The translations under genes were made by a program, and so were the position numbers. A DNA stretch of 6,159 nucleotides from Phycisphaerales bacterium (GTDB taxonomy: Bacteria; Planctomycetota; Phycisphaerae; Phycisphaerales; SM1A02): the NCBI GenBank assembly GCA_007127615.1, contig SKZB01000394.1, forward strand, positions 1 to 6,159. Direction: 5' to 3'. Positions within the stretch are counted from its first letter, which is position 1, and the number at the start of each line of letters is the position of its first letter. The notes beneath the pieces are model-generated. The model saw only the letters and a program-made list of their open reading frames with translations. It was not told where the DNA came from and did not search any database. Positions 1 to 4,980 of this stretch are shown piece after piece.

Positions 1-500
1 ACCGGGATGTTGTTTCCGACCAGGTCCCAGTTGCCTTCCCGGGTGTAGAACTTCACCGAGAAACCGCGCACGTCGCGGGGGGTGTCGATCGAGCCCGAGC
101 CGCCCACCACGGTGGAGAGCCGGGTGAAGACCGGGGTGATGGCCCCCACTTCACTCAGGATTCGGGCGGTGGTGTACTGCTTGAGCGACGCGGTGAGCTC
201 GAAGAATCCGTGCGCGCCGGTCCCGCGGGCGTGAACGATGCGTTCGGGAATCCGCTCGTGATCGAAATGGGTGATCTTCTCCCGGAGAATAAAGTCCTCA
301 AGGAGTGCGGGGCCGCGCGGGCTGGCCCTGAGGGAGTTCTGATTGTCAGAAATCGCGACGCCCTGATTCGTCGTCAGCTCCGCGTGTTCTCCATCCACGG
401 TCTGATGCAACTCGCCCCCCGCCGGCCGCGCGTCTTCGCGACCCGTGCCGATGTGCTCATTGCTTCGTCCGGTATCGTTCTTTCTCTTCTTTCGAGGCAT
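1..500 (-). CDS. katE: Heme catalase, large-subunit (KatE/HPII-like) type, N-terminal part
   Basis: This catalase decomposes hydrogen peroxide to water and oxygen in the cytoplasm. Only 166 codons are visible; the gene runs off the left edge. The translation contains the family block [20 protein letters not shown] (residues 66-85), followed by VHARG with the catalytic His90. The conserved Ser129 lies in the STV motif, and the distal Asn163 is in LVGNN. The His-to-Asn distance of 73 residues equals that of E. coli HPII (His128, Asn201). The start at 500 is supported by AGGAG at 508-512, seven bases upstream. An in-frame ATG at 542 would add 14 residues but has AGGGG directly abutting it, so it is less likely. 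The pre-catalytic N-terminus is about 38 residues shorter than in HPII and is rich in charged and polar residues (MPRKKRKN...). Whether the C-terminal flavodoxin-like domain of large catalases is present cannot be seen. Heme-ligand Tyr is outside the window. Family assignment is very secure; the clade is likely. Confidence 0.95.
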   Translation of the reverse strand, partial: MPRKKRKNDTGRSNEHIGTGREDARPAGGELHQTVDGEHAELTTNQGVAISDNQNSLRASPRGPALLEDFILREKITHFDHERIPERIVHARGTGAHGFFELTASLKQYTTARILSEVGAITPVFTRLSTVVGGSGSIDTPRDVRGFSVKFYTREGNWDLVGNNIP

Positions 501-555
501 ACTCGATCTCCTGGTTGGGTCCTGCGGGCCGGGCGCGTGCATCCCCTCTCAACGC

Positions 556-611
556 AAAAAAAAAGCCGACGTGGTTCGTCACCCCGGGAGGGTGAAAAAC
601 CACGTCGGCTT
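556..611 (-). terminator. Strong intrinsic terminator in the katE upstream region
   Basis: A 14-bp perfect inverted repeat (563-576 with 598-611, core GCCGACGTGG) encloses a second 6-bp stem (579-584 with 590-595, TCACCC/GGGTGA) and a 5-base loop. Only a G-U wobble and one mismatch separate the two stems, so the RNA forms one hairpin of about 20 bp. In the minus direction it is followed by a run of U (plus-strand A556-A564, nine in all, two of them in the stem). The plus direction has no U run, so termination is leftward. It lies 55 bases before the katE start, with no convincing minus-strand gene upstream to terminate. Confidence 0.85.
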
Positions 612-712
612 ACTCTTCAACGGACGCTCCGGCCCCGGCCGGCCCGTCCCTCGCGAAGTCTTCCGACCGTCGAGTCGATGTCTTTCGGAACCGGCACCGA
701 TACCGTTCCGGT
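556..712 (-). ncRNA. Candidate small RNA or attenuating 5' leader of katE
   Basis: A minus-strand transcript starting near 712 and ending at the terminator U run would be about 155 nt. Besides the terminator, it can form a hairpin at 686-710: CGGAAC pairs with GTTCCG, continuing through GGTA/TGCC to a TCGG tetraloop with one bulged G. A GC-rich helix near 620-650 is closed by GGACG/CGTCC. The unit is therefore promoter, structured RNA, terminator, then katE 55 bases on. It could be an independent small RNA, or a leader whose terminator is read through under some condition such as peroxide stress. I do not recognise a known RNA family. Existence of the transcript is inferred from sequence signals only. 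Confidence 0.4.
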
Positions 713-718
713 AGACGC

Positions 719-749
719 ATTATAGCCGAGTCGCCATAGGCGAGATCAA
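719..749 (-). promoter_or_regulatory. Sigma-70-type promoter for the katE leader/small RNA
   Basis: On the minus strand a perfect TATAAT lies at 719-724, with TTGATC at 744-749 as the best -35 match. The spacer is 19 bases, longer than the usual 17, so the -35 assignment is weaker than the -10. A perfect TATAAT is notable in GC-rich sequence. The predicted start is near 712, giving katE a leader of about 212 nt. Confidence 0.55.
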
Positions 750-978
750 TCAGGCCCGGAGCGCTGTCGCGGTGGCGGCCGCCATGGAGGAGAGCGGCGG
801 AAACGCCGTGGTCCGCTACTCCGGAGACAACTTGGCTCGCCACGCGCCGGCACTCTGATCGTAACCGGCGTCCGGGTCGGCCATCCGCCGCGTGCGGTTC
901 ACTTTGACGGCGAAAAGGTACACTATCGCCGGACGTTCGCCGCACGCATGAGCTTCTAGAAAGCGAAGGAGAATCAGC
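725..978. other. Non-coding gap between katE leader and the VOC gene
   Basis: Together with the leader region this forms a 478-base gene-free stretch from 501 to 978. The part beyond the minus-strand promoter holds GC-rich sequence with no recognisable gene on either strand. The only signal is the weak plus-strand promoter near 898-926 listed separately. Confidence 0.5.
898..926 (+). promoter_or_regulatory. Possible promoter of the VOC gene
   Basis: TTCACT (898-903) is followed by a 17-base spacer and CACTAT (921-926), predicting a start near 933 and a leader of about 46 nt. Each box matches only part of the consensus. The overlapping TTGACG at 904-909 and TACACT at 919-924 do not have correct mutual spacing. 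Position and local A/T content support it; the boxes alone would not. Confidence 0.35.
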
Positions 979-1455
979 ATGGCCGTCAACCCCGTTCCCG
1001 ATGGATATCACAGTCTCACGCCGCATCTCGTCATCGACGGCGCGGCCAGGGCGATCGAGTTCTACAAAAACGCCTTCGGCGCGGTCGAGCTGTTCCGCAT
1101 GGAATCACCCGGCGGCGGAATCGCCCACGCGGAGATCAGGATCGGCGATTCGCCCGTGATGCTCGCCGATGATTCTCCCGATCAGGGCGGCCGCGACCCG
1201 AAGGCGCTCGGTGGCACGCCGGTGTCGCTGATGATCTACGTCGACGATTGCGATGCGGTTTTCCGGAAGGCCGTGACCGCCGGCGCGGCGGTTCGCGAAG
1301 AGCTTGCCGATCAGTTCTGGGGCGACCGCATGGGCAGGATCGAAGATCCCTTCGGTCACGTCTGGTCGATCGCAACGCACACGGAAGACCTTCCTCCGGA
1401 AGAGACCGAACGCCGCGCGGAGGTATGGAAGCAGCAGCAGGCCGCCAGCGCGTAG
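979..1455 (+). CDS. VOC family protein, PhnB-like (glyoxalase/bleomycin-resistance fold)
   Basis: This 158-residue soluble protein belongs to the vicinal oxygen chelate superfamily, PhnB-like group. It has paired beta-alpha-beta-beta-beta modules: the first spans about residues 11-65 (LTPHLVIDGAARAIEFYKNA, then IAHAEIRIGDSPVMLAD), the second about 82-134 (VSLMIYVDDCDAVF, then WGDRMGRIEDPFGHVWSIAT). The WGDR...DPFGHVW block is typical of this group, whose members mostly lack a defined substrate. Despite the name, there is no reason to link it to phosphonate metabolism. Candidate metal ligands such as His50 and His127 are present but cannot be assigned with certainty. The start is supported by AAGGAG at 966-971, seven bases upstream. 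The charged C-terminus (residues 136-158) is normal for the group. The gene appears monocistronic and is divergent from katE. Family assignment is strong; the reaction is unknown. Confidence 0.93.
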   Translation: MAVNPVPDGYHSLTPHLVIDGAARAIEFYKNAFGAVELFRMESPGGGIAHAEIRIGDSPVMLADDSPDQGGRDPKALGGTPVSLMIYVDDCDAVFRKAVTAGAAVREELADQFWGDRMGRIEDPFGHVWSIATHTEDLPPEETERRAEVWKQQQAASA

Positions 1456-1922
1456 TGGTTGAACGTGACTCGCGGCCCACGCCGGCGCCGCGATCGTCCA
1501 CGAGCGGGAGGCGCGACGATCGCTTGAGAGTCCGTGGATGCCCGAAGCGGCCATCGGCGGTGCGGCGACCGGCAACGGGAGGGAATTGTTGTGGCGGGGG
1601 GACGCGAAGAGCGATTCAAGGGCGATGGTCATGATTCGTGGCGCATTTAAATGGGAGCTGTCCCTCTTTAATGGGTCCGTCCTCGGAGCCGGTGATGCGT
1701 ACGGCGCGCGCATTCATCGGCGGCTCCCGACGATGACACGCAAACGAGATTCACCCGAACCGATCATCACGAGTCGGCGTGAGGTCAGGACGCAGGACAC
1801 GGACCAATCACGACGCTTCCCTTCCGCTGCCGGCGGAATCGGCAACGGCAGAATCAAGGCCGCCGAGGCGAAGCGGACGGCGGTCCTGCACGCCGTGCGC
1901 TCCGGCGCGGTAGATTGCTGTC
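1456..1922. other. 467-base stretch without a convincing gene
   Basis: Open frames here on both strands are rich in Arg, Ser and Pro and resemble no family. They also lack ribosome-binding sites, so I regard them as chance frames in GC-rich DNA. Visible structure includes a 9-bp inverted repeat just after the VOC gene, a small A/T-rich island at 1640-1675 with the palindrome CATTTAAATG (1644-1653), and a short GGGA-GCTG-TCCC hairpin (1653-1664) followed by TCTTTAA. The last could be a weak plus-strand terminator. The stretch could be a decayed gene, but I see no residual homology. Confidence 0.5.
1490..1523 (+). terminator. Inverted repeat after the VOC gene, possible terminator
   Basis: GCGATCGTC (1490-1498) and GACGATCGC (1515-1523) are perfect inverted repeats with a 16-base loop, 34 bases after the VOC stop codon. 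No U run follows, so it is not a canonical intrinsic terminator. An alternative stem TCCACG/CGTGGA (1497-1502 with 1533-1538) overlaps it and would compete. Confidence 0.3.
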
Positions 1923-2942
1923 GTGTTCTCACGCTTCCTTCGCCTCTTGCGCAAAACCTCAGGAAACCGGAGCGCGGCTGCAAGCACGCCTCCGGTCGAA
2001 CTGCCGTCACTCTCCCGCGGGTCGATTGCGCACCTGCTGGTGACCGATGAGGGCCTGCCGCATGTGGACTGGCAGATGGCGGAGGCGTGGATCAAACAGC
2101 AGGCCGAAAGCGAGCGCGCGGAGATGAGCGCGGCCGAACTTCACCGCGCGATCGCGGCGGCGTGGCTCGATGAACTGCGCGATGCGCTGCCGACCGACTC
2201 CCGGCGGTGGCGAACGGCGCAGGTCGAAGGGGTTGCGCCGCTGGAGGGGCGTGTCGGGCCGCGGACCGCCGCGACGGCCGATCGAGCACTGCGCGTGATC
2301 GGCGAGGCGCTCCGGGAGATCCGCGGTGATCCCGGCGGGAACCCCATCCCGCCGATCGGCATCGTCGCTCTCACCACGCATGAAGAGTACTACTCGTTCA
2401 TCGCGCGGTTCTATGACGATGAAGGTGAGTACGCGACATCCGGCGGCATGTACATCCGGTCGACGGCCGAAGAGTTTCCCGTCCTCGCGATCGCCGCCCA
2501 GGCGGACTTTGCCCTCGAGCAGACCGTCGCCCACGAACTGACCCATCACACTCTCACGCCGGACGGGCCGGGACAGGGATACCTGCCGATGTGGGCCGAG
2601 GAAGGTCTCGCCCAGATGATGGAGGAGCACGTCACCCGCATCTCGCACTTCCACTTCGACCAGGAAATCCTAGAGCGGCACCGCGATCTCTGGCCGGAGA
2701 TCGGTCTGGATCGCTTCGCCACGGGCGAATCGTTCCACTCACCCGAAGGGGAGGCGCAGGAACTCTCCTACAACCTCGCCGAAGCGCTGACGCGATCGCT
2801 CGCCTCGACCCGCCGCAAGGACTTCTTCGCCTTCCTGCGCGCCTGCCGGAACGAAGGGCAGGATCATGATCTGGCCGCGCGGGAACATCTTGGGGGGACG
2901 GTTCAGCAGGTTGCGGAGAGGATGTATGAAAGGGCGAAGTGA
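1923..2942 (+). CDS. Gluzincin-type zinc metallopeptidase (HEXXH-18-E)
   Basis: This 339-residue protein is a predicted zinc peptidase of the MA clan. HELTH at residues 204-208 supplies His204, the catalytic Glu205 and His208. WAEEGLAQ follows, placing Glu227 exactly 18 residues after His208, the spacing of M1-like gluzincins, where the Glu before Gly is the third ligand. Residues 120-339 look like a compact peptidase domain with a helical C-terminus. Residues 1-118 are predicted helical and unrecognised. There is no clear signal peptide or membrane segment; the basic start (FSRFLRLLRK) is too short on hydrophobicity. The substrate is unknown. The start is the GTG at 1923, the most upstream plausible one; no Shine-Dalgarno sequence precedes it, and the first in-frame ATG (about 2076) would still leave the motif intact. 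The gene seems monocistronic and converges with nuoI. It could also be an inactive scaffold, but all three ligands and the catalytic Glu are present. Confidence 0.85.
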   Translation: MFSRFLRLLRKTSGNRSAAASTPPVELPSLSRGSIAHLLVTDEGLPHVDWQMAEAWIKQQAESERAEMSAAELHRAIAAAWLDELRDALPTDSRRWRTAQVEGVAPLEGRVGPRTAATADRALRVIGEALREIRGDPGGNPIPPIGIVALTTHEEYYSFIARFYDDEGEYATSGGMYIRSTAEEFPVLAIAAQADFALEQTVAHELTHHTLTPDGPGQGYLPMWAEEGLAQMMEEHVTRISHFHFDQEILERHRDLWPEIGLDRFATGESFHSPEGEAQELSYNLAEALTRSLASTRRKDFFAFLRACRNEGQDHDLAAREHLGGTVQQVAERMYERAK

Positions 2943-3167
2943 CGGAAGGATTGAGATTGACCGCCGGGGACGTGACGGGCGCGGAGGCGGCATTCGCGAT
3001 TGGAAGGGTGAGGCGCGACGCCAACCCGCGTACTTCACTTGAATGAAGGAGCTCGCCCCATCCCAAATCTTCCTCCGAGTACTCCCGGGTACTGCCGCGC
3101 TCTCCGCGGTGAACTTCCCCGATCGAGACAGGAAGGCACGGGGGAAGGTGACGGAGGGCCCACCAGG
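2943..3167. other. Convergent intergenic region with hairpin candidates
   Basis: The peptidase gene and nuoI end facing each other across 225 bases. CTTCCCC (3114-3120) and GGGGAAG (3141-3147) form a 7-bp inverted repeat with a 20-base loop. CCGCG-CTCTC-CGCGG near 3095-3109 is a second small hairpin. Neither has a U run, so termination here is probably non-canonical or Rho-dependent. No gene was seen. Confidence 0.35.
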
Positions 3168-3725
3168 TTACATCGGCTTGTCGTCGACCGTCTTGTCGTA
3201 GACTTCGAGCAGTTTGGCTTTGTCGAAGATCATTTCCTGACGGGTCAGGCCGGTGATGGCATAGTGCGGCGTGAGCTCGATCGCATCGACCGGGCACGCT
3301 TCCTCGCACATGCCGCAGAAAATGCAGCGCAGCTCATCGATGTCGAACTGTTTGGGGTACTTCTCGCGGTCATCCCAGGGGGATTCCTCCGCGACGATGT
3401 GAATGCAGTTGGCCGGGCAGGCGGTCGCGCACATGAAGCAGGCGACACAACGGACCCGGCCGTCTTCATCGCGGTTGAGCCGGTGCACGCCGCGGAAGTT
3501 GCCGCGGTGCAGGCCGCCTTCGAGGACGGGGCGCTGCTCACGCCGTTCTTCGGGGTACTGAACGCCGTAGATGTTGTTCTGGTTCTTGCCGTCGCGGCCG
3601 ACGTTCTGAAACACGTGCCGGAAGGTCGTGCCGAGGCCCTTGATGATGGCGGGCAGGAAGACCGACTCGGTGCGGTTCATGCGTTTGGGAGTGACGTCGA
3701 TGATGTCGGAATCGGCAATGGGCAT
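3168..3725 (-). CDS. nuoI: NADH-quinone oxidoreductase subunit I (complex I, 8Fe ferredoxin-like)
   Basis: NuoI is a peripheral-arm subunit of respiratory complex I. It carries clusters N6a and N6b, which pass electrons toward N2 and quinone. The 185-residue protein has two complete 4Fe-4S motifs: Cys93, Cys96, Cys99 with Cys103-Pro (CVACFMCATACP), and Cys134, Cys137, Cys140 with Cys144-Pro (CIFCGMCEEACP). The N-terminal FLPAIIKGLGTTFRHVF (residues 23-39) is the amphipathic helix that docks to the membrane arm, and VQYPEERR (55-62) is also typical. Between them sits a short insertion, GRDGKNQNN (43-51). Length fits the family. The start at 3725 lacks a strong Shine-Dalgarno sequence. Met16 is the alternative and has none either. 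No other nuo gene flanks it: the downstream neighbour is convergent and upstream lies a divergent ATP synthase cluster. The remaining subunits must be encoded elsewhere if it works in complex I. Family identity is very secure. Confidence 0.95.
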   Translation of the reverse strand: MPIADSDIIDVTPKRMNRTESVFLPAIIKGLGTTFRHVFQNVGRDGKNQNNIYGVQYPEERREQRPVLEGGLHRGNFRGVHRLNRDEDGRVRCVACFMCATACPANCIHIVAEESPWDDREKYPKQFDIDELRCIFCGMCEEACPVDAIELTPHYAITGLTRQEMIFDKAKLLEVYDKTVDDKPM

Positions 3726-3814
3726 GGATTCGGTCTCGGTCAGGGTTCGGCGGGCAGAGTCGGGGAAGGGCAGAGCCGGCCGGATGAAATGAATGAACCG
3801 GATGATAACGGCGT

Positions 3815-3828
3815 GAGCCGATCGGCTC
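3815..3828. repeat. 14-bp perfect palindrome in the nuoI leader
   Basis: GAGCCGATCGGCTC reads the same on both strands. It lies 90 bases upstream of the nuoI start and about 55 bases downstream of the predicted nuoI transcription start. It could be an operator for a dimeric repressor or a short RNA hairpin in the leader. The function is inferred from symmetry and position alone. Confidence 0.4.
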
Positions 3829-3887
3829 TACCGCCCCGCCCGCGGGCCCGTCATGATGCGGTTGCGTCCCGATCGGTCACCCATTAG

Positions 3888-3893
3888 AGTATA
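3888..3893 (-). promoter_or_regulatory. Probable -10 box of nuoI
   Basis: TATACT on the minus strand matches the -10 consensus at five of six positions. It sits in the only A/T-rich segment between nuoI and the ATP synthase genes (about 3883-3941). No -35 box occurs at normal spacing; TTGTGA at 3914-3919 is 20 bases away. The predicted start near 3881 would give nuoI a leader of about 155 nt. Confidence 0.4.
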
Positions 3894-3985
3894 GACCAAC
3901 ATTGAGAATCTTTTCACAAGGTTATTCGTTTCGGATTTTGTCAGGAGGTTGTGATCGCCGAGACAAGGCGGGAGGATACGCCCCC
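3894..3985 (+). promoter_or_regulatory. Likely promoter zone of the ATP synthase cluster
   Basis: The plus strand of the A/T-rich segment has TTGAGA (3902-3907) as a -35 candidate, but only weak -10 matches (TATTCG at 3923-3928 with a 15-base spacer, TTCGTT at 3925-3930 with 17). A perfect AGGAGG at 3943-3948 is followed after only two bases by GTG, opening a 16-codon frame that I do not accept as a gene. The exact promoter cannot be fixed by eye. The location rests on the divergent layout. Confidence 0.3.
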
Positions 3986-4025
3986 GCATGAGATTGCATG
4001 ATCATGCATGAGATGGCATGAGACG
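3986..4025 (+). repeat. Four tandem copies of a 10-bp element upstream of the ATP synthase cluster
   Basis: Four consecutive decamers begin with GCATGA at 3986, 3996, 4006 and 4016: GCATGAGATT, GCATGATCAT, GCATGAGATG, GCATGAGACG. Copies 1 and 3 differ at one base. The junction of copies 1-3 contains a perfect 14-bp palindrome, TGCATGATCATGCA (3995-4008). The array lies 70 to 109 bases before the first ATP synthase gene. The 10-bp period is close to one turn of B-DNA, which would place each copy on the same helix face. A cooperative protein-binding site is a reasonable inference, but nothing identifies the protein. Confidence 0.8.
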
Positions 4026-4094
4026 CGAAAAGGCCGGATAAGCCATTGGATCGTCGCGGACGTTTGAGCGTTGGACCGGCGAAGGCGGTGCATC

Positions 4095-4388
4095 ATGAGA
4101 AACCCATCTCCCCCGCCGGAACGACCCCGGTCCAGGGCGGGAAGCCCGCCGCGGAAAAACTCCTCGAGCTCCCTCTGGCGGCTCAGCGGAATGGGCTTCC
4201 AGCTCGCCTCGGAGGTTATCGCAGGGGCTTTCATCGGCTGGTTGCTGGACAAGTGGCTCGATACTTCGCCGGTTTTTCTCCTCATCGGAAGCATTCTCGG
4301 CATCTCGATCGGCATGATCAGCTTCATTCGGCAGGCCCTGCGAACCTCACCGCCTCCAAGTCGACGCCGCCCGCCGGATCACTCCTGA
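4095..4388 (+). CDS. atpZ: AtpZ/AtpI family protein, F-type ATP synthase accessory subunit
   Basis: This 97-residue membrane protein belongs to the family found at the head of many bacterial atp operons, linked to Fo assembly and possibly Mg/Ca transport. The family block GMGFQLASEVIAGAFIGWLL (32-51) forms the first helix, closed by DKW (52-54). A second helix, FLLIGSILGISIGMISFI, covers 61-78. The N-terminal 25 residues are Pro/Arg/Ser-rich and probably disordered, and the C-terminus is also basic and Pro-rich. I chose ATG 4095, with AAGG (4082-4085) nine bases upstream. A TTG at 4071 would add eight residues but has no ribosome-binding site. The gene is 79 bases from the next in the cluster. 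The low-complexity N-terminus makes the exact start less certain than the family. Confidence 0.87.
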   Translation: MRNPSPPPERPRSRAGSPPRKNSSSSLWRLSGMGFQLASEVIAGAFIGWLLDKWLDTSPVFLLIGSILGISIGMISFIRQALRTSPPPSRRRPPDHS

Positions 4389-4467
4389 TAATTCGCTTTC
4401 AGATTGACGCTCGATTCAAATCCTGAACTCCAGTTGCCCCTGAACTCTTCACCCTCCCCCGCTCTTC
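4389..4467. other. Gap between the first two ATP synthase genes with a pyrimidine tract
   Basis: The 79-base spacer holds CCTGAACTC twice, at about 4422-4430 and 4438-4446. It ends in a 25-base tract (4443-4467) that is almost entirely C and T directly before the next start codon. There is no purine-rich Shine-Dalgarno sequence in that tract. TTGACG at about 4404 lacks a -10 partner, so I do not call a promoter. Confidence 0.35.
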
Positions 4468-4980
4468 GTGATATTGACTGCACCGACCAATCTGACTTCT
4501 GATCGGGCGACCCCGCCGGCCACGGAGAAGATCGGCCGCGCGACGTTGCCGACGGCTCCGCTCATGTTGATCGCCCTGGTCTCCTGCGCGGCGGCGGCGG
4601 TGGTGTGGACGGCGGGAGCCGTCCTGCTCGGTCGGCCCGCGGCGGTGATCCTGAGCGGGTTGTACGCATCGGGGGTGGTGGCGGTCAGCGCGGCGATCTC
4701 GCTGGTGGTGATTCGGCCGTGGAAACCGCGCTCGTTGATGACGCTTCCGTTCGTGTGGATGGGCGGTTCGCTGCTGCGGGTGGTGGGCGTGCTGGGACTG
4801 AGCATCCTGTTATACTTCTCGCTTCCGCTCGAGCCGGGGCCGTTTTTGATCGCGGTGGTGCTGGCGTATCTCGCCACGCTGCTCGGTGAAACCTGGATGT
4901 ACGTTCGATCGATCCGGCTGATTCCCGCGACGGGAAGCGCGGCCGGGCACGACCTCGCTTCTTCTGGAGTCACGCGCTGA
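4468..4980 (+). CDS. Four-helix membrane protein, AtpI-like, in the ATP synthase cluster
   Basis: The 170-residue product has four predicted membrane helices (about residues 31-55, 57-82, 92-118 and 124-146) and hydrophilic ends. Size, helix number and position before atpB match the AtpI/UncI group of c-ring assembly factors, though I see no diagnostic motif. Polar residues in or at the edge of helices include Arg104 in GGSLLRVVG and Glu141 in LLGETWMY. The GTG at 4468 is the first possible start after an in-frame TGA at 4441. It has no Shine-Dalgarno sequence. ATG 4564 has none either and would begin at helix 1. The stop overlaps the atpB start by one base (TGATG), indicating translational coupling. 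Alternatives are a distant AtpR-like protein of N-type ATPases or an unrelated membrane protein. The operon role is inferred from context; the gene itself is secure. Confidence 0.75.
   Translation: MILTAPTNLTSDRATPPATEKIGRATLPTAPLMLIALVSCAAAAVVWTAGAVLLGRPAAVILSGLYASGVVAVSAAISLVVIRPWKPRSLMTLPFVWMGGSLLRVVGVLGLSILLYFSLPLEPGPFLIAVVLAYLATLLGETWMYVRSIRLIPATGSAAGHDLASSGVTR

Noticed and set aside
480..500. PRKKRK at the catalase N-terminus resembling a nuclear localisation signal
   Set aside because: The gene has bacterial signals and neighbours. A basic, probably disordered N-terminus explains it.
210..725. 171-codon plus-strand open frame at the left end
   Set aside because: It is the complement of the catalase N-terminus, which matches large catalases closely over more than 120 residues.
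610..1026. 138-codon minus-strand open frame ending right at the katE-upstream terminator
   Set aside because: The terminator placement is tempting, but the frame overlaps the VOC gene start, has no ribosome-binding site and gives an Arg/Ser-rich product. The internal 36-codon frame from 720 begins within the TATAAT box, so it cannot be translated normally from that promoter.
1538..2050. 170-codon plus-strand open frame before the peptidase gene
   Set aside because: It overlaps the peptidase start in another frame, is Arg-rich without a recognisable domain and has no ribosome-binding site.
3039..3887. 282-codon open frame on the plus strand
   Set aside because: It covers the complement of nuoI, whose two intact 4Fe-4S motifs prove the minus strand is coding. 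Its start has no supporting family similarity.
3943..4001. Perfect AGGAGG followed by a GTG and a 16-codon frame, a possible leader peptide
   Set aside because: Only two bases separate the motif and the GTG, too close for initiation. The frame ends inside the decamer array, and no regulatory codon run is visible.
3986..4025. CRISPR-like or transposon end repeats
   Set aside because: Units are contiguous 10-mers without spacers, and no cas genes, transposase or target-site duplication are nearby.
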